From: Sporothrix humicola
Lineage: Eukaryota > Ascomycota > Sordariomycetes > Ophiostomatales > Ophiostomataceae
Assembly (NCBI GenBank): GCA_021396245.1
Contig: WNYE01000047.1
Coordinates: 1-64,000 of the forward strand
Direction: 5' to 3'
Length of the DNA stretch: 64,000 nt
Shown here: positions 53,818-64,000 of the stretch, in pieces
How positions within the stretch are numbered: the first letter of the stretch is position 1
How the letters are laid out: every line of letters begins with the position of its first letter
Made by a program: the position numbers and the translations under genes
The notes under the pieces: model-generated
What the model was told of the DNA's origin: nothing
Databases searched by the model: none
What the model saw: the letters and a program-made list of their open reading frames with translations, nothing else

Positions 53818-56800
53818 CTATGCAACGCCCGTGCAGTAGGCATATCCTTTAGTGAAGCTTAGTTGGAACAATGTTAGCATTACCAACCGAAAATAAAGAA
53901 TGAGATGCAAATGCATGGACTGAGTGACTCACTCTTCGCAATTATTTTCAAGAATAGGATTCCATTTGTCTGGGCAGTCAGTACGGATGGCACAGAGTAT
54001 CGAAAGAACAGATGATAAACAATGGTCACAATAAAAGGGTGGACTTACAAAGATTTGCCAAGGATATCCCGTTGGCCGTCGCAAAATCCATGCATCCGCC
54101 ACCAGACTTGGGAATGGCAAAGCGGTTGCAGTTGGACGGGATCCCCGCCTGCGTCGGCCCAGGAGCTGGCCCAGAGGTGGAAGGGGAGACAGACGAAGGC
54201 GGATGCGTCGGCGTCGACGTTGCGACGGCGGACGTCCACCCCGAGACACCAACACAGTATGCTTCTCCGATCCAGAGGCCGCTGCAATCGCTGCCGACGG
54301 CCGGGTTCCACTCGTAGAACGTTTGCAACGGTAAACCAAACTTGCTGACCACCTTGAGGCAGGTGTCGCCCTTGGCAGCCACGTACCATGCATTGCAGTG
54401 AGCCACGATGCCGGACTGCGTGGCCGCCGGTGGTCGGGCGGCCCCAGATTGCGTGCCGTCTGAAGACTGTGAAGTTTTCGCGAGTTGACTGGTCTGTGTG
54501 TCTATTTGTGCGTGGCCCGTGGAGACCGGCTCACTCGTATATGATGCATTCTGGGCGCCAGGGCCCTTGATGCAATACTGGGTTGTTAGATACAGAAAAG
54601 AACAGAAAAATAGAGGAACACGAGCAGCATAAACGTACTGATTTGTATGCAAAAAGAAAGTGGCACTGTGGTCCTACAGACGAAGTTAGTGAGTATTCTT
54701 GGAGAAAGAAATCCATGAAAAGAGAAGACAGCCGACAAGACAGCCGGCAAAGTGAACTTCGTAACCTACCGAGTGCCGGGTTCCAGGCGCGGAACAGGTG
54801 GAAGGGAATGTCGTATTCCGACAAGATCGAGTCGCAGGTGTCGTCTGGAAGGACATACAGCCAGCCCACGCATTTGTCCGTGGCCCCATTTGTCGCGTCG
54901 CTGGGCACGGACAAGTATTCTGTTGTCGTTGTTGTAGGAGAGCCTGCGGAACTTCTCGGGTCATCAGAATCAGATACGCCGGCACAGTAGGCTGTCTCGT
55001 TCCGCAACTGGCAGCCGGGAATAGACGGACTGGTGGAGGTCGGAGAGGTGCTTTTCGCGCTTTGAGTCTTTGTAGGGCTTCCCGTCCCTCCAGTGCCTCC
55101 AGTGCTGGGTTGCAGACTGGGATTCCACTTGACGAGGTCTGCTACAGCAATGCCGAACTGGTTTGCCGCCGCGTCACAGCTGATGTTGCCAAAGTAGTTT
55201 TGGAACAGGCTGGAGCAGCCTGTGCGAGATCCTGGTGCAAGCGGGTACTGGATCGCATACGCAGGTATGTCTGTATAGACGGGCGGCGCGGCCGTCGGGT
55301 ATGAGCCCCAGGCCGAGCCTTTGGACAGCGACACCAAAGAAAAGGACTGGCTGGGGTCGAGTCCGTAGCCCGGGTAGAGCTGGATGTAGTCGACGGCCTG
55401 GACGCAGTAGGAGCTGCCGAGCATCAGGTTCGTGCAGGCGGCGTCCAGCTCGGGGTTTAGGAAATAAAAGTCAGACAGCGGGATTCCGTAGCGCTTTGCA
55501 ATGACGTTGCAGGCATCTCCTTTTTGCACCTGGTACCACGTCCCGCAGTTGGTGTTACTGCCGGCCGTGGCGTCGTCTGGCACAGGAGCAGCAACAGTCA
55601 CGCGTGGCGGTGGTGGAGCTGCCTTCTGTGGCGTCGACAGTGAACTGTTGGTGGCCACCGGCCCGAGCGGGTTGGTCACGCACACGGCCTGCCCGATCTG
55701 GTTGTCCCAGTTCTGGCAGGCCGGCGCGATGGTCGGGTTGAACGAGCGCAGCTGCGTGACCGTGATACCGTGCGCCGCGGCCACTCCACCGCAAGTGTCG
55801 TTGGCCTGCACAATGTACGTCTGGCACGAGATGGGCGGAATGCACAGGTGCGTGTGGTGCGGGCTGGCCGCCTGCGGGAAATCAACACATCCGCCGACGA
55901 GGCCGTTGGCCATCAGAAGCTGGTCTGTGCTGACATTGTGCGCGGCTGCAAACGCGTTGCAGTCGATGGCCGTGCTGTTCCTGTTTTTGTTGCTGTTTGT
56001 AGTCGGAGCCGGCAATGGGACAAGAGTCCCCGCACATGTCGTTTGGGCCGGGGCGTTTCCTACGTTGGTACTGAATTCAGTAAGTAAGACAAACGAGTGG
56101 ACGAAAGTGAGCACATGACTAATGACTCCTAATAAATACATACTTATTGTTCGGAAAAAACACTGGAGATGGCGTGGCAATGGGCGGCGCCGTGACGTGG
56201 CACGAGGAAAGTGCCGCCGAGTAGCTCTGTGCCAGATCCGCGTCGTACAGCCGTGCGTCCTCAACCTGCAGTCGGAACGAGTTCAGAGCGCAGGAGCTGC
56301 ATTCGTCCGCGGCGCCCGGTGCCCCGTCGGCCGTCAGCGTATAGCACAACTGGTGCGTTTTATCGTCCACCATACAGAGCAGCGCGTAGTTGAGCGCGTA
56401 AAAGTCGACAAGGCCAACGGGGCGCATCGTCACGCCCTCGCTGTCGTAGATGGAAACAGGCTGCTGCGTGCCATACGCATATCCCGAGCTGTTTGTGACT
56501 GGGTCCGTGTAGAGATCGTCGGCGCAGGCGGAGGCCACGGCCGTGCGGTATGTCGTGAGAGATGCATTGCAGCGCGACGTGCACAGCCCGGCAAGGTCCT
56601 CTGCGCTCAGTCCGCCCCATGTGTACAGAAACGAGCTGTCCCGGATCGTGGCATTACATGCAATCGGAGCGACTAGGGCCGTGAGGCAGGGCTGCGAGAG
56701 AGACACATTGGCAAAGCTCTCTGTGTGGAACAGTTGCGTCGTGTCTCCGTTAGTGTCTGGTCCGCCATCATTGACGCTGCTGTTGCCAAAAATCCTCGTC

Positions 56801-56907
56801 GTGGCGTTGAACGAACCGGCCCTGGGTCCGATCAATGCAGCAGACGTCCATCCGGCCAGGAGAATAAGAAGTAGTCTGAGATGAATGTGTGACATAATGA
56901 CGTGCAT
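53818..56907 (-). CDS. secreted multi-LysM protein (about six to seven LysM modules)
   Basis: Six exons: 56907-56144, 56070-54770, 54673-54639, 54577-54049, 53969-53933 and 53857-53818, giving 901 aa in consistent phase. A signal peptide lies near the start (SHIHLRLLLILLAGWTSAA). Residues about 30-255 form a Cys-containing domain without a named family. LysM modules follow, recognisable by patterns such as CQTYIVQANDTC, CGTWYQVQKGDAC, CVGWLYVLPDDTC and CNAWYVAAKGDTC, with WNP and YC at their ends. The last module is split over the 37- and 40-nt exons and ends YAYCTGVA. LysM modules bind chitin oligomers, for wall protection or host evasion. It is divergent from a chitinase, the known LysM/subgroup-C chitinase pairing. 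Confidence 0.87.
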
Positions 56908-58037
56908 TTGAGTGGATGTTGCTTTTCCTAGAAGAAATATGATGGGGCAAGGGAAACGAAGATATGGTATTCCTTGTTTTTTTGAATAGAAATCACAAAG
57001 GAAATCAAAGCAAAACAAAATGCAAATGTAGCCATTCTTGTCACTTTTTGCATCCAGCCATTGCAATCACGTATCATACATTATTATCATCATCAGGCAG
57101 ACGCCGTCAATGTTTGCAAACTTCTGAAACCCCATTGTTTTCATTTTATCCGCTTGTAGCTCGTATGTGCCGCGGATGCACCTCGCTACGGACGGCCGCG
57201 GCCAGGGACGCAATCTTGGCTAATGGGAGTCCTGGGACTGTTGGCAAGGCTGGTAATGGAGCGCGGCAGCAAAACGCGCAGTCGAAAACAATTGACTGTT
57301 GGCAAGGCTGATAAAAAAACACGGCAGACAAACTTTGCAGTTCAAAACTACATTCGTAGACAACAAACAGCAAATCTAGTTACCACTTTGTTCCGGCCAT
57401 GCACATTTTAATTACCAACAGTCTCCGGCTTTTCATTTTCATTGTGTCTGTTTGTCTTTGTTCTTCTCGTTGTTGGTACTTGACATACTTCGCCGATTAA
57501 TATATGGCCACAGCGGTAGTTGTTGCTTTCATCTCATCTCGCATCAACAAGACGTACCCTACTGCCGTAATCGGACCTCGGCCGTGTCGGCGACATGCGG
57601 CGTACATTTATTTACCTGCCGAAATGGCCTTTACCGCGATCGCGAGCGGGCGTTGTCTCGAATATGCCCACACTATATCTAGAGTGAAAAAAAGGCGCAG
57701 ACATTGTTTTCAGAACGTTGCATCTTATGCCGGCATTAATTAGTCAGGAATATTTACCTTGTTGGAGTAAATGTCACATAGTGCTCTGGGACACAATATC
57801 ACGATCACCCTTCTGTATTGTTCTATATAGAGCTCGTTGACTTTGATTCTGTGATTATGTGTAGTTGCATTCTGAATCGCTTCATACACCTTTGCTGTTG
57901 AAAGGGTGTGTGAGAGCACCTGCCGTCAAGTTTGTCTTGATTTTATTCATAATTGTTCTGCTCAGTTTTTACACATTCTGTTCTTTTCCGTATCATCTTA
58001 CTTCTGGTTGTTCCCACGGTTCTTCTTCTTTTTCACC
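56908..58037. promoter_or_regulatory. Bidirectional promoter of the LysM and chitinase genes
   Basis: 1.13 kb between divergent starts. No coding exon was recognised. A pyrimidine-rich leader (about 57,990-58,035) precedes the chitinase ATG. A near-repeat of ctgttggcaaggctg occurs at about 57,238-57,252 and 57,296-57,310. Confidence 0.45.
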
Positions 58038-61000
58038 ATGGCGGTGGACTTCAGAAGATTAGGACGCACGCGGATACACGTACGTGTGATCCATGTGCTG
58101 GTCCTCATCTTCATCTTCGACTGCTTGTCTTACGTTGCCAACGCCCAAAGCTATGGATGTAATGCCGACACTCCCTGCTCGAACGGCGCCTGCTGTGGCC
58201 CTACAGGTGTCTGTGGTTATGGACCATCGTACTGCGGCACCGGCTGCCAGTCCAACTGCAAAGCCACCGCAGAGTGCGGCCAGTATGCCGCTCCGGGCTC
58301 CCAGCAGTGTCCCTTGTAAGTGACGGTCGTGTTTTCCGTTTTCTATGTCGGGGTTTTTATTTTCTTGCTCTATTTATGACACAAATGCTGACAGTAGTGC
58401 ATCATAGAAAAGTATGCTGTTCGCAATGGGGATTCTGCGGCACTACAGAGGTATGTATAAGTCCGTCAGTGTTGTTTGTTTTCTTTCTCGGTTATTTTTA
58501 TTCTGTTTTCCGGGCCGCAATTGTCGACACTGACACCTCTTAGGAATTCTGCGGCACTGGGTGCCAGTCCAACTGCGGACAGCCCTCGCAGCCCGGCGCT
58601 TCTAATGGCGATGTTCGCAACTTTATCATTGGATACTACGAGGGCTGGCGCAGTGACGATAGCTTGTGCGGCACCATGCAGCCGTCCCAGATCCCGGCAG
58701 ACGGCCTCGACGTGGTCAATTTTGCATTCGCGTACATCGATCCCAAGTCGGTAAGTGCATGACTGGAACTAGAATGTCTGGAAATTAGGTTTCTAGAGAA
58801 AGTGGCTGACCGACAGTACGATGTGGTACCAATGCCGGGCATCAGCAACAGCCTGATCAAGCAAGTCACCGATATCAAGTCCCGCAACCCAGGCATCAAG
58901 GTCTGGGTCTCCATTGGTGGCTGGGATTTCAGCGACAACGGGTAGGTATACTCGTGCATTTCTCTGAAGCCAATTTACAATACAGCAGAACAATGCTAAC
59001 CGGCAAACAGAACATCGACCCAGCCCATCTTCCCCAAAATGGCCGCCAGTAGTCTCAGCACTCTTGTCTTTGCGCAGAATCTTGTCAAATTCATGATCGA
59101 GTATGGCTTTGACGGCGTTGACCTTGATTGGGAATATCCCGGCGCGCCTGACCGTGGCGGAGCCGGTACGGCCGACTTGCAGAATTTCCCCAAGATGCTG
59201 GCAGACATCCGCTCGATACTGGACTCGTCCTCGGGCCGGGGCTATGGCCCGTTTGGGCTCTCCATCACGGCACCCACTTCCTATTGGTATTTGCGCTGGT
59301 ACGATGTCAAGGCGCTTGCCCCGCATGTCGATTTCTTCAACCTCATGACGTACGATCTGCACGGCGTCTGGGACGAGACGGACCCGTTCGGGTCGCACGT
59401 GTACGCGCACACTAACATTAGCGAGATCAACGACGCCCTGAATCTCTTTTGGCGCAACAGCGTGAGCCCTGACAAGATTAATCTCGGCCTCGCCTTTTAC
59501 GGTCGCTCCTTCCGTTTGCAGGACCCGAGCTGTGCGGCGCCCGGCTGCGAGTTTAGCGGACCCGGTCGCGGCGGCGGCTGCACCGACATGGAGGGTATTC
59601 TAACATGGCGCGAGATCGAGGCGATTCGCAGCAAGGGCGGCGTCGAAGAAAAATACGATGCGGATGCCGCCGTCAACTACATGGTCTGGGACACTGATAA
59701 CTGTAAGTGAAGTCCGTTTTGTGGGGCCGGACCGGACTAGACGGGCCGTTCCGTTTGCTGACTAATTTACTAACACATCACACCACCTTGCACAGGGGTC
59801 TCATATGACAACAAGAATACGTTCCAGCAAAAGATTGACCTGGCCAACCGTCACGGACTTCACGGCCTCTTTATCTGGGCCATTGACCAGGACGACGATG
59901 GCCTGTCGGCCCTGCGCGCCGTCACGGGCAAGGACCTGATCCCTGCTCCCAAGGAGTCGACGACGCAGTCGCAGTTCCGAGGCAGCGACTGCACGATCAC
60001 AAAATGCGGCGAAAGTTGTGCGGCCGGCTGGACCAAGATGACCGGGCTGAACCTGGACCGCAATGGCGTATCGTGTCCCAACGCCGGCAAGAACAATGCG
60101 CAGCGCAGTCTCTGTTGCCCGGCCTGGGGAGCGCCGGATCCGCGCACGTGCAGCTGGTGCGGTACAGCCCCCGTGTGCTACGGTCAGTGCCAGCCGGGTC
60201 AGATGGAGCTGGCCGAGGACAACTACGGCGGAGCCAAGCGGTGCAACTCGGGCCGCAAGGCGTTTTGCTGCCCGGCCACAGGGTCCGAGCTGGCCATTGC
60301 TGCGTGTAAGACGGTCAAGAAAAAAGAGTGTCCCAGCGACCTGCCGCAGCGCCTTGGTTCGATTGGCCGGTCCAGCTCGTTCTGCTGCCCGGCGAAGCCC
60401 GTATTCAATAACTGCAAGTGGCAGGGCGCGTCGACGTCCTGCAACGACAACCGCTGCCCCCTTGATCAAATCGAGCTGACACGGTCTGCTGATGGTACGA
60501 ATGGAGACAAAGATTGGGGCTGTGATCTGTATCGGCAGAAGGCCCTATGTTGTGATCCGCCTGAAGGGTGAGTTACAGTCTTATTCCGTGGTCCCTGATT
60601 TGGCTTTCAACATTTTGCTAACCCACGACAGAACATCCGCCATTCTCCCCGTGCCACTTGCCAATCTCTTCCCCGAAACATTTAGCGGCGACCAAGAGGC
60701 AGCGTACTACGAGTCGTTTGAATCGAGCGAGATCCAATACCCGAGCTTTACGCCCATGGGGTCGCCCGATCCCAACCAACAGCCGTTTGGTAAGTCAAGC
60801 CATTTGTTTCTTTGGCTCTTTTTAGATCGATTCTTTCTTGTGGGATATACTTTGCTGACCGACAGCATGGACCATCATGGTTGGCCCGCCCGAGGACGTG
60901 GTCTCGCTGCGCCGCCGCGACGGCTCGGATCTGGAGTTGTTTGGCTGTCCGAACCCGTCCGCCGACGACTACAGCGAACAGACCTTTCACGCCGTTTGCA

Positions 61001-64000
61001 TGGCGCAGACAGGGGCCATAAACTCAACTTCAAGCCGGAGCGGCAATAACTGCGAAGAGATAACACAAGGTGGCACGGAGGGAACCATTCTCCGCTTGCC
61101 CGACCACTGTGGGCCCGACGAGTGGGTGCGCGCAGTGTCGTTTCGGCGTCTGAACCAGGATGAGCCTCGGCCAGCTATGCCGCACCGGCTTGTGAAGCGT
61201 GCAAATGTCATGGACTATGAGCCCGCCGTCTACGAGATCCGATACGACTACAACTTGCGCAAGCTGCGGCGTGCCGACAGTGAGGTCTATGTCCGCTTCG
61301 ACTCGTCGTTCCACGCAGGCTACTGGGATGGTAAGTATTAAAGAACTGATAGTGTTTTCCCTCCCCATTTTTCTATTGTTTTTATCCTCTTTTATCGTTA
61401 AGAGTTAGTACATAAAAGCTGACCTCCATAATAGAGATTGTTAAATCGGCGCCCAAAGACCCAGTAAAGCGCCGCGAAGCACAAGATTGGCGGTCGTTCC
61501 ACCTGGACTGGTTTGAGCGTCACGGCTATACGAAGAGGAGCAGAGATGGAAATGCAAATGAAAAACGAACAAATGAAGAACGAACAAAAGACAGACGGGG
61601 ATATGCACCGGCGGGCGGCTCTGGCAACGACGACTGGTGGCTGGCCCGCTTCAAGAAGCTGCTGTCCGGCGACGGCCTCCGCTACGGCGTAACCAAGTCG
61701 TATTCATATACGCAAACGCTCTACTCGGCCCGCCGCAGCTGTCCTGGCACGGTCGACGCGCACGCCGACGTCAGCATTTCCGGCACTTTCAAGACCACCA
61801 CGGTATCTCGCTAGTTGGGTCCCTGCACAACTTTAATTTTGAGCAGGCGTACAGCTACTTCAACATGCACAACGCCGACCTGGATGCGCGCGTCAACCTC
61901 GACGTCTACGCCGGTATCCAGATTCAGTCGCAGCCCATGTCCCTCTGTGAGTTCAGCCATTCTTATCAAAGACCAGGACTGCCAATATCCCATACGTTTT
62001 ACTAACATGACAGTGCAAAACTTTGATCCATTCGGTGCCGGGTTCAATATCAAAGGGTATGTATTTTCAAGCTGGTCTTGATTTTCTTTCTTTCTATTTC
62101 CTATTCTTCTCTTTGCTTTTTTTCCTCTCCGCTAGAAGCACAAGTTAACACCATGCGCAGACTCTGGATTGTCGGCCCTTATTTCAAAGTTGACGCACAG
62201 CTGCAGTCAGTTGCTGTCATATCTGGGTAAGTTCCATACTTCGTGTCGATTTCTCGAGTCCTAGCAAATATTCTCAGTCGAAACATTATCTAACCATCTG
62301 CTTTATGTCTTCAGAAACATCTCCGCCGGTATGAGTCTCTCGACTGGCCAGTTCCAGTGGATGTACCCGCCATCGCTCAACAATGCCCCAGCCCAAAACG
62401 ACGTGCACCCGTTCCCCCTCACGCCCATTGTGACGCCAGGAATCGCTGCCAGTTCCGGCGCCCAGGGCTCGCTGACCGTCACGACGACGCCGGAGCTCGG
62501 GTTCCAGATCCGGCTCGACGCTTTTGGCTCGCAGCTGGTCGATACGCAGATCCGCACCACCATGGAGTCGTCGGTGTCTCTGCGTGTGGGTGCTTCAGCG
62601 TCCACGAGCCAGAACCAGAACCAGGACGGATGCAGGAGCGGTGTCTTTTACGGGGTAGATGCGTCCGTGGCCGTTGATATTGGCCTGCAGAATCCTCTGC
62701 CAGGTTGGAAGGGCAGCAACTACACCGTCATGCCGCGCCAGGACGTCACCTTGATCCCGATGAATTGTTTCCAGTGGGGCAGCAGTCGTTTCCAACAATT
62801 ATCTTCTCAAGAATCGACCTCTCCACAACTGTCTTCTTCACAATCATCTTCTTCCCATTCTCTGGTCCGCCGCGCCAACTTTGACACACCTCTTTTCCCG
62901 GACCCCGACGGCAATCTGATTGCGTGTCCCCTTGACTTTTCAACGCCGACAAAAGACTGCCACCCGAAGCTGTTTGACGAGGACGCCAACGAGCTTAACA
63001 CACAAACGAACAGCAAGCGCGCCCCGGTCACGCCAGTGTCATTGTCGGCGAGGTCGGTGCTGGAGCCGCGTGACAAGAACTCGTTTTCCATCTGCAAGCC
63101 TCCCCCTAAAGACAAGACCACCACGGATGTGTCATTCAGCGTGGCCGGTCTCGCCTTTGACTCGGCATCACAACTGCTCTCGCGCTATCCCGGCGTCGCA
63201 ACCTATGGGCCGCTGCATCCCCTGGACTGCACAGACTACAGCTTTGGCCTCGTGGCCACGCCAACCACCCTCATCGCCAACACGTTTGCGACGGAGCACA
63301 TTCTCGAGTGGCAGCTCGTCCAGGCCTTTTTGGTGGGGCTGAGCAGCTTGGCCACGTTCCAGTACCGCACGTTTGACAACCCGCTTGCGCCCAACAGCCC
63401 GCTTCACTCCGCCTGGAGCCGGGGGGATTCACTCACATTTTGCCAGTACCTCAACGTATGGTGGGACGGAAACGACTTCGTTGTTGACGGCAGGGCGATG
63501 CGCCCCTTTGACATTGTCATGCAGCAGATCCCCGGCGCCAACGAGTTTTCAAACGAGCTCGTCCTGCTCGACGTCAACGCCAATGGTATCAAGTCGCGGC
63601 TCTGGGACGACAATCAGATCCGAAAGGACACAAGCATGAGCAACATTGACGACGCTATCGCAGCCTGCCGTGGTACAATGGATGCCGTAAATTATGTAAG
63701 TCGCAGAAAGCATTTCCCTATAAGAAATACTTTACAACATCTTGAAATTATTCTTTGTGAACCTAACCGCTGACCGTTGCTTCCCATTAGATGCAAACGC
63801 CACAAATACTCGAACTCTTTGTGCGGCAGGCCACACGTGTGGCAAACAAGCTGTGCGTCAGGGCCCTCCCAGTTTTTTATTTCACATCCCTGCGAATTGC
63901 TAACCTGACTCTCTCGTGTTTTAGTGATGAAATGGAAACAAATCTTGCCAATATTAGGGTATGTCGTTTTTTTTTTTTTTTCTCTCACTTTTTGCCCCAT
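58038..64000 (+). pseudogene. killer-toxin-type GH18 chitinase with CBM18 modules, frame broken, runs off the window
   Basis: Class V, subgroup C-type chitinase. Exons: 58038-58315, 58408-58450, 58544-58750, 58817-58941, 59011-59702, 59796-60567, 60632-60789, 60866-61330, 61435 to about 61946, 62014-62056, 62161-62226, 62315-63695, 63791-63852 and 63925-63958, then an intron at the edge. Order: signal peptide, two CBM18 modules (ACCGPTGVCGYGPSYC; CCSQWGFCGTTEEFC), and GH18 with D252-x2-D255-x-D257-x-E259 (DGVDLDWE) intact, then a Cys-rich region and the long beta-rich region of killer-toxin-like chitinases. In the ninth exon the frame changes after about 61,800: the upstream frame stops at 61,812-61,814, while homologous-looking sequence continues in another frame. 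No plausible intron bridges it. It is either a real lesion truncating the product to about 1039 aa after an intact GH18 domain, or a sequencing indel. Confidence 0.75.
61794..61814 (+). other. Frame break in the chitinase gene
   Basis: The frame open from 61,435 ends at a TAG at 61,812-61,814, directly after a short ACC-repeat run at 61,794-61,800. Family-like sequence (SLVGSLHNFNF) continues in a different frame. The only GT...AG pair across the stop is 12 bases long, too short for splicing. Confidence 0.65.

Noticed and set aside
61804..61815. A 12-base GT...AG segment spanning the chitinase stop as an intron
   Set aside because: Far below the minimum length for splicing, and its removal does not restore the family-like frame.
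1..64000. CRISPR arrays, bacterial operators, rRNA
   Set aside because: None seen; the window is eukaryotic nuclear DNA.

Overview
The window comes from a filamentous ascomycete (Pezizomycotina, most like a Sordariomycete; the species cannot be told from sequence alone). The reasons are short GT-AG introns of about 55-95 bp, GC-rich coding exons, Zn2Cys6 regulators, LysM/CBM18/CFEM proteins, a NACHT-ankyrin NLR, a fungal gasdermin-like gene, and an AT-rich block at the left edge with the signature of repeat-induced point mutation (RIP). Exon joins were made by eye from splice consensus, reading-frame phase and protein continuity.

Layout. 1-2.8 kb: RIP-degraded, gene-free DNA. 3.9-15.8 kb: a peroxisomal beta-oxidation cluster with acyl-CoA dehydrogenase (-), multifunctional enzyme 2/FOX2 (+), SCPx-type thiolase (+), TesB/ACOT8-type thioesterase (+), an NmrA-like reductase (+) and alpha-methylacyl-CoA racemase (+). 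Several products end in PTS1-like tripeptides, and the promoters carry CCTCGG/CCGAGG, the core recognised by the FarA/FarB fatty-acid regulators. 15.9-20.2 kb: a secreted LysM-CBM18-CFEM protein and a Zn2Cys6 regulator whose first intron appears to be GC-AG. 21.1-23.9 kb: an unrecognised 881-aa protein. 24.1-34.6 kb: a DAL5-type MFS permease divergent from a TauD-type dioxygenase, a PEP-synthase/rifampin-phosphotransferase-like enzyme, and a second Zn2Cys6 regulator.

34.6-45.6 kb holds the most interesting part. Three genes here look like a cell-death or allorecognition module: a 1533-aa NLR (zinc-finger-like N-terminal half, NACHT_N, NACHT, ankyrin), a divergent 1043-aa DUF7580-like protein with a C-terminal subtilisin domain (D758/H795/S955), and a 276-aa gasdermin-like protein. 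The protease-gasdermin pair matches the known HET-Q2/HET-Q1 arrangement, here with an NLR beside it. Imperfect direct repeats of about 55 bp lie at the two outer edges of this island.

45.7-53.5 kb: a tyrosine/serine phosphatase, a TRI12/siderophore-type MFS exporter, an SRPK-like kinase and an F-box protein. 53.8-64 kb: a 901-aa multi-LysM secreted protein divergent from a killer-toxin-type GH18 chitinase with CBM18 modules. The chitinase reading frame is broken near 61.80 kb, and the gene runs off the right edge.
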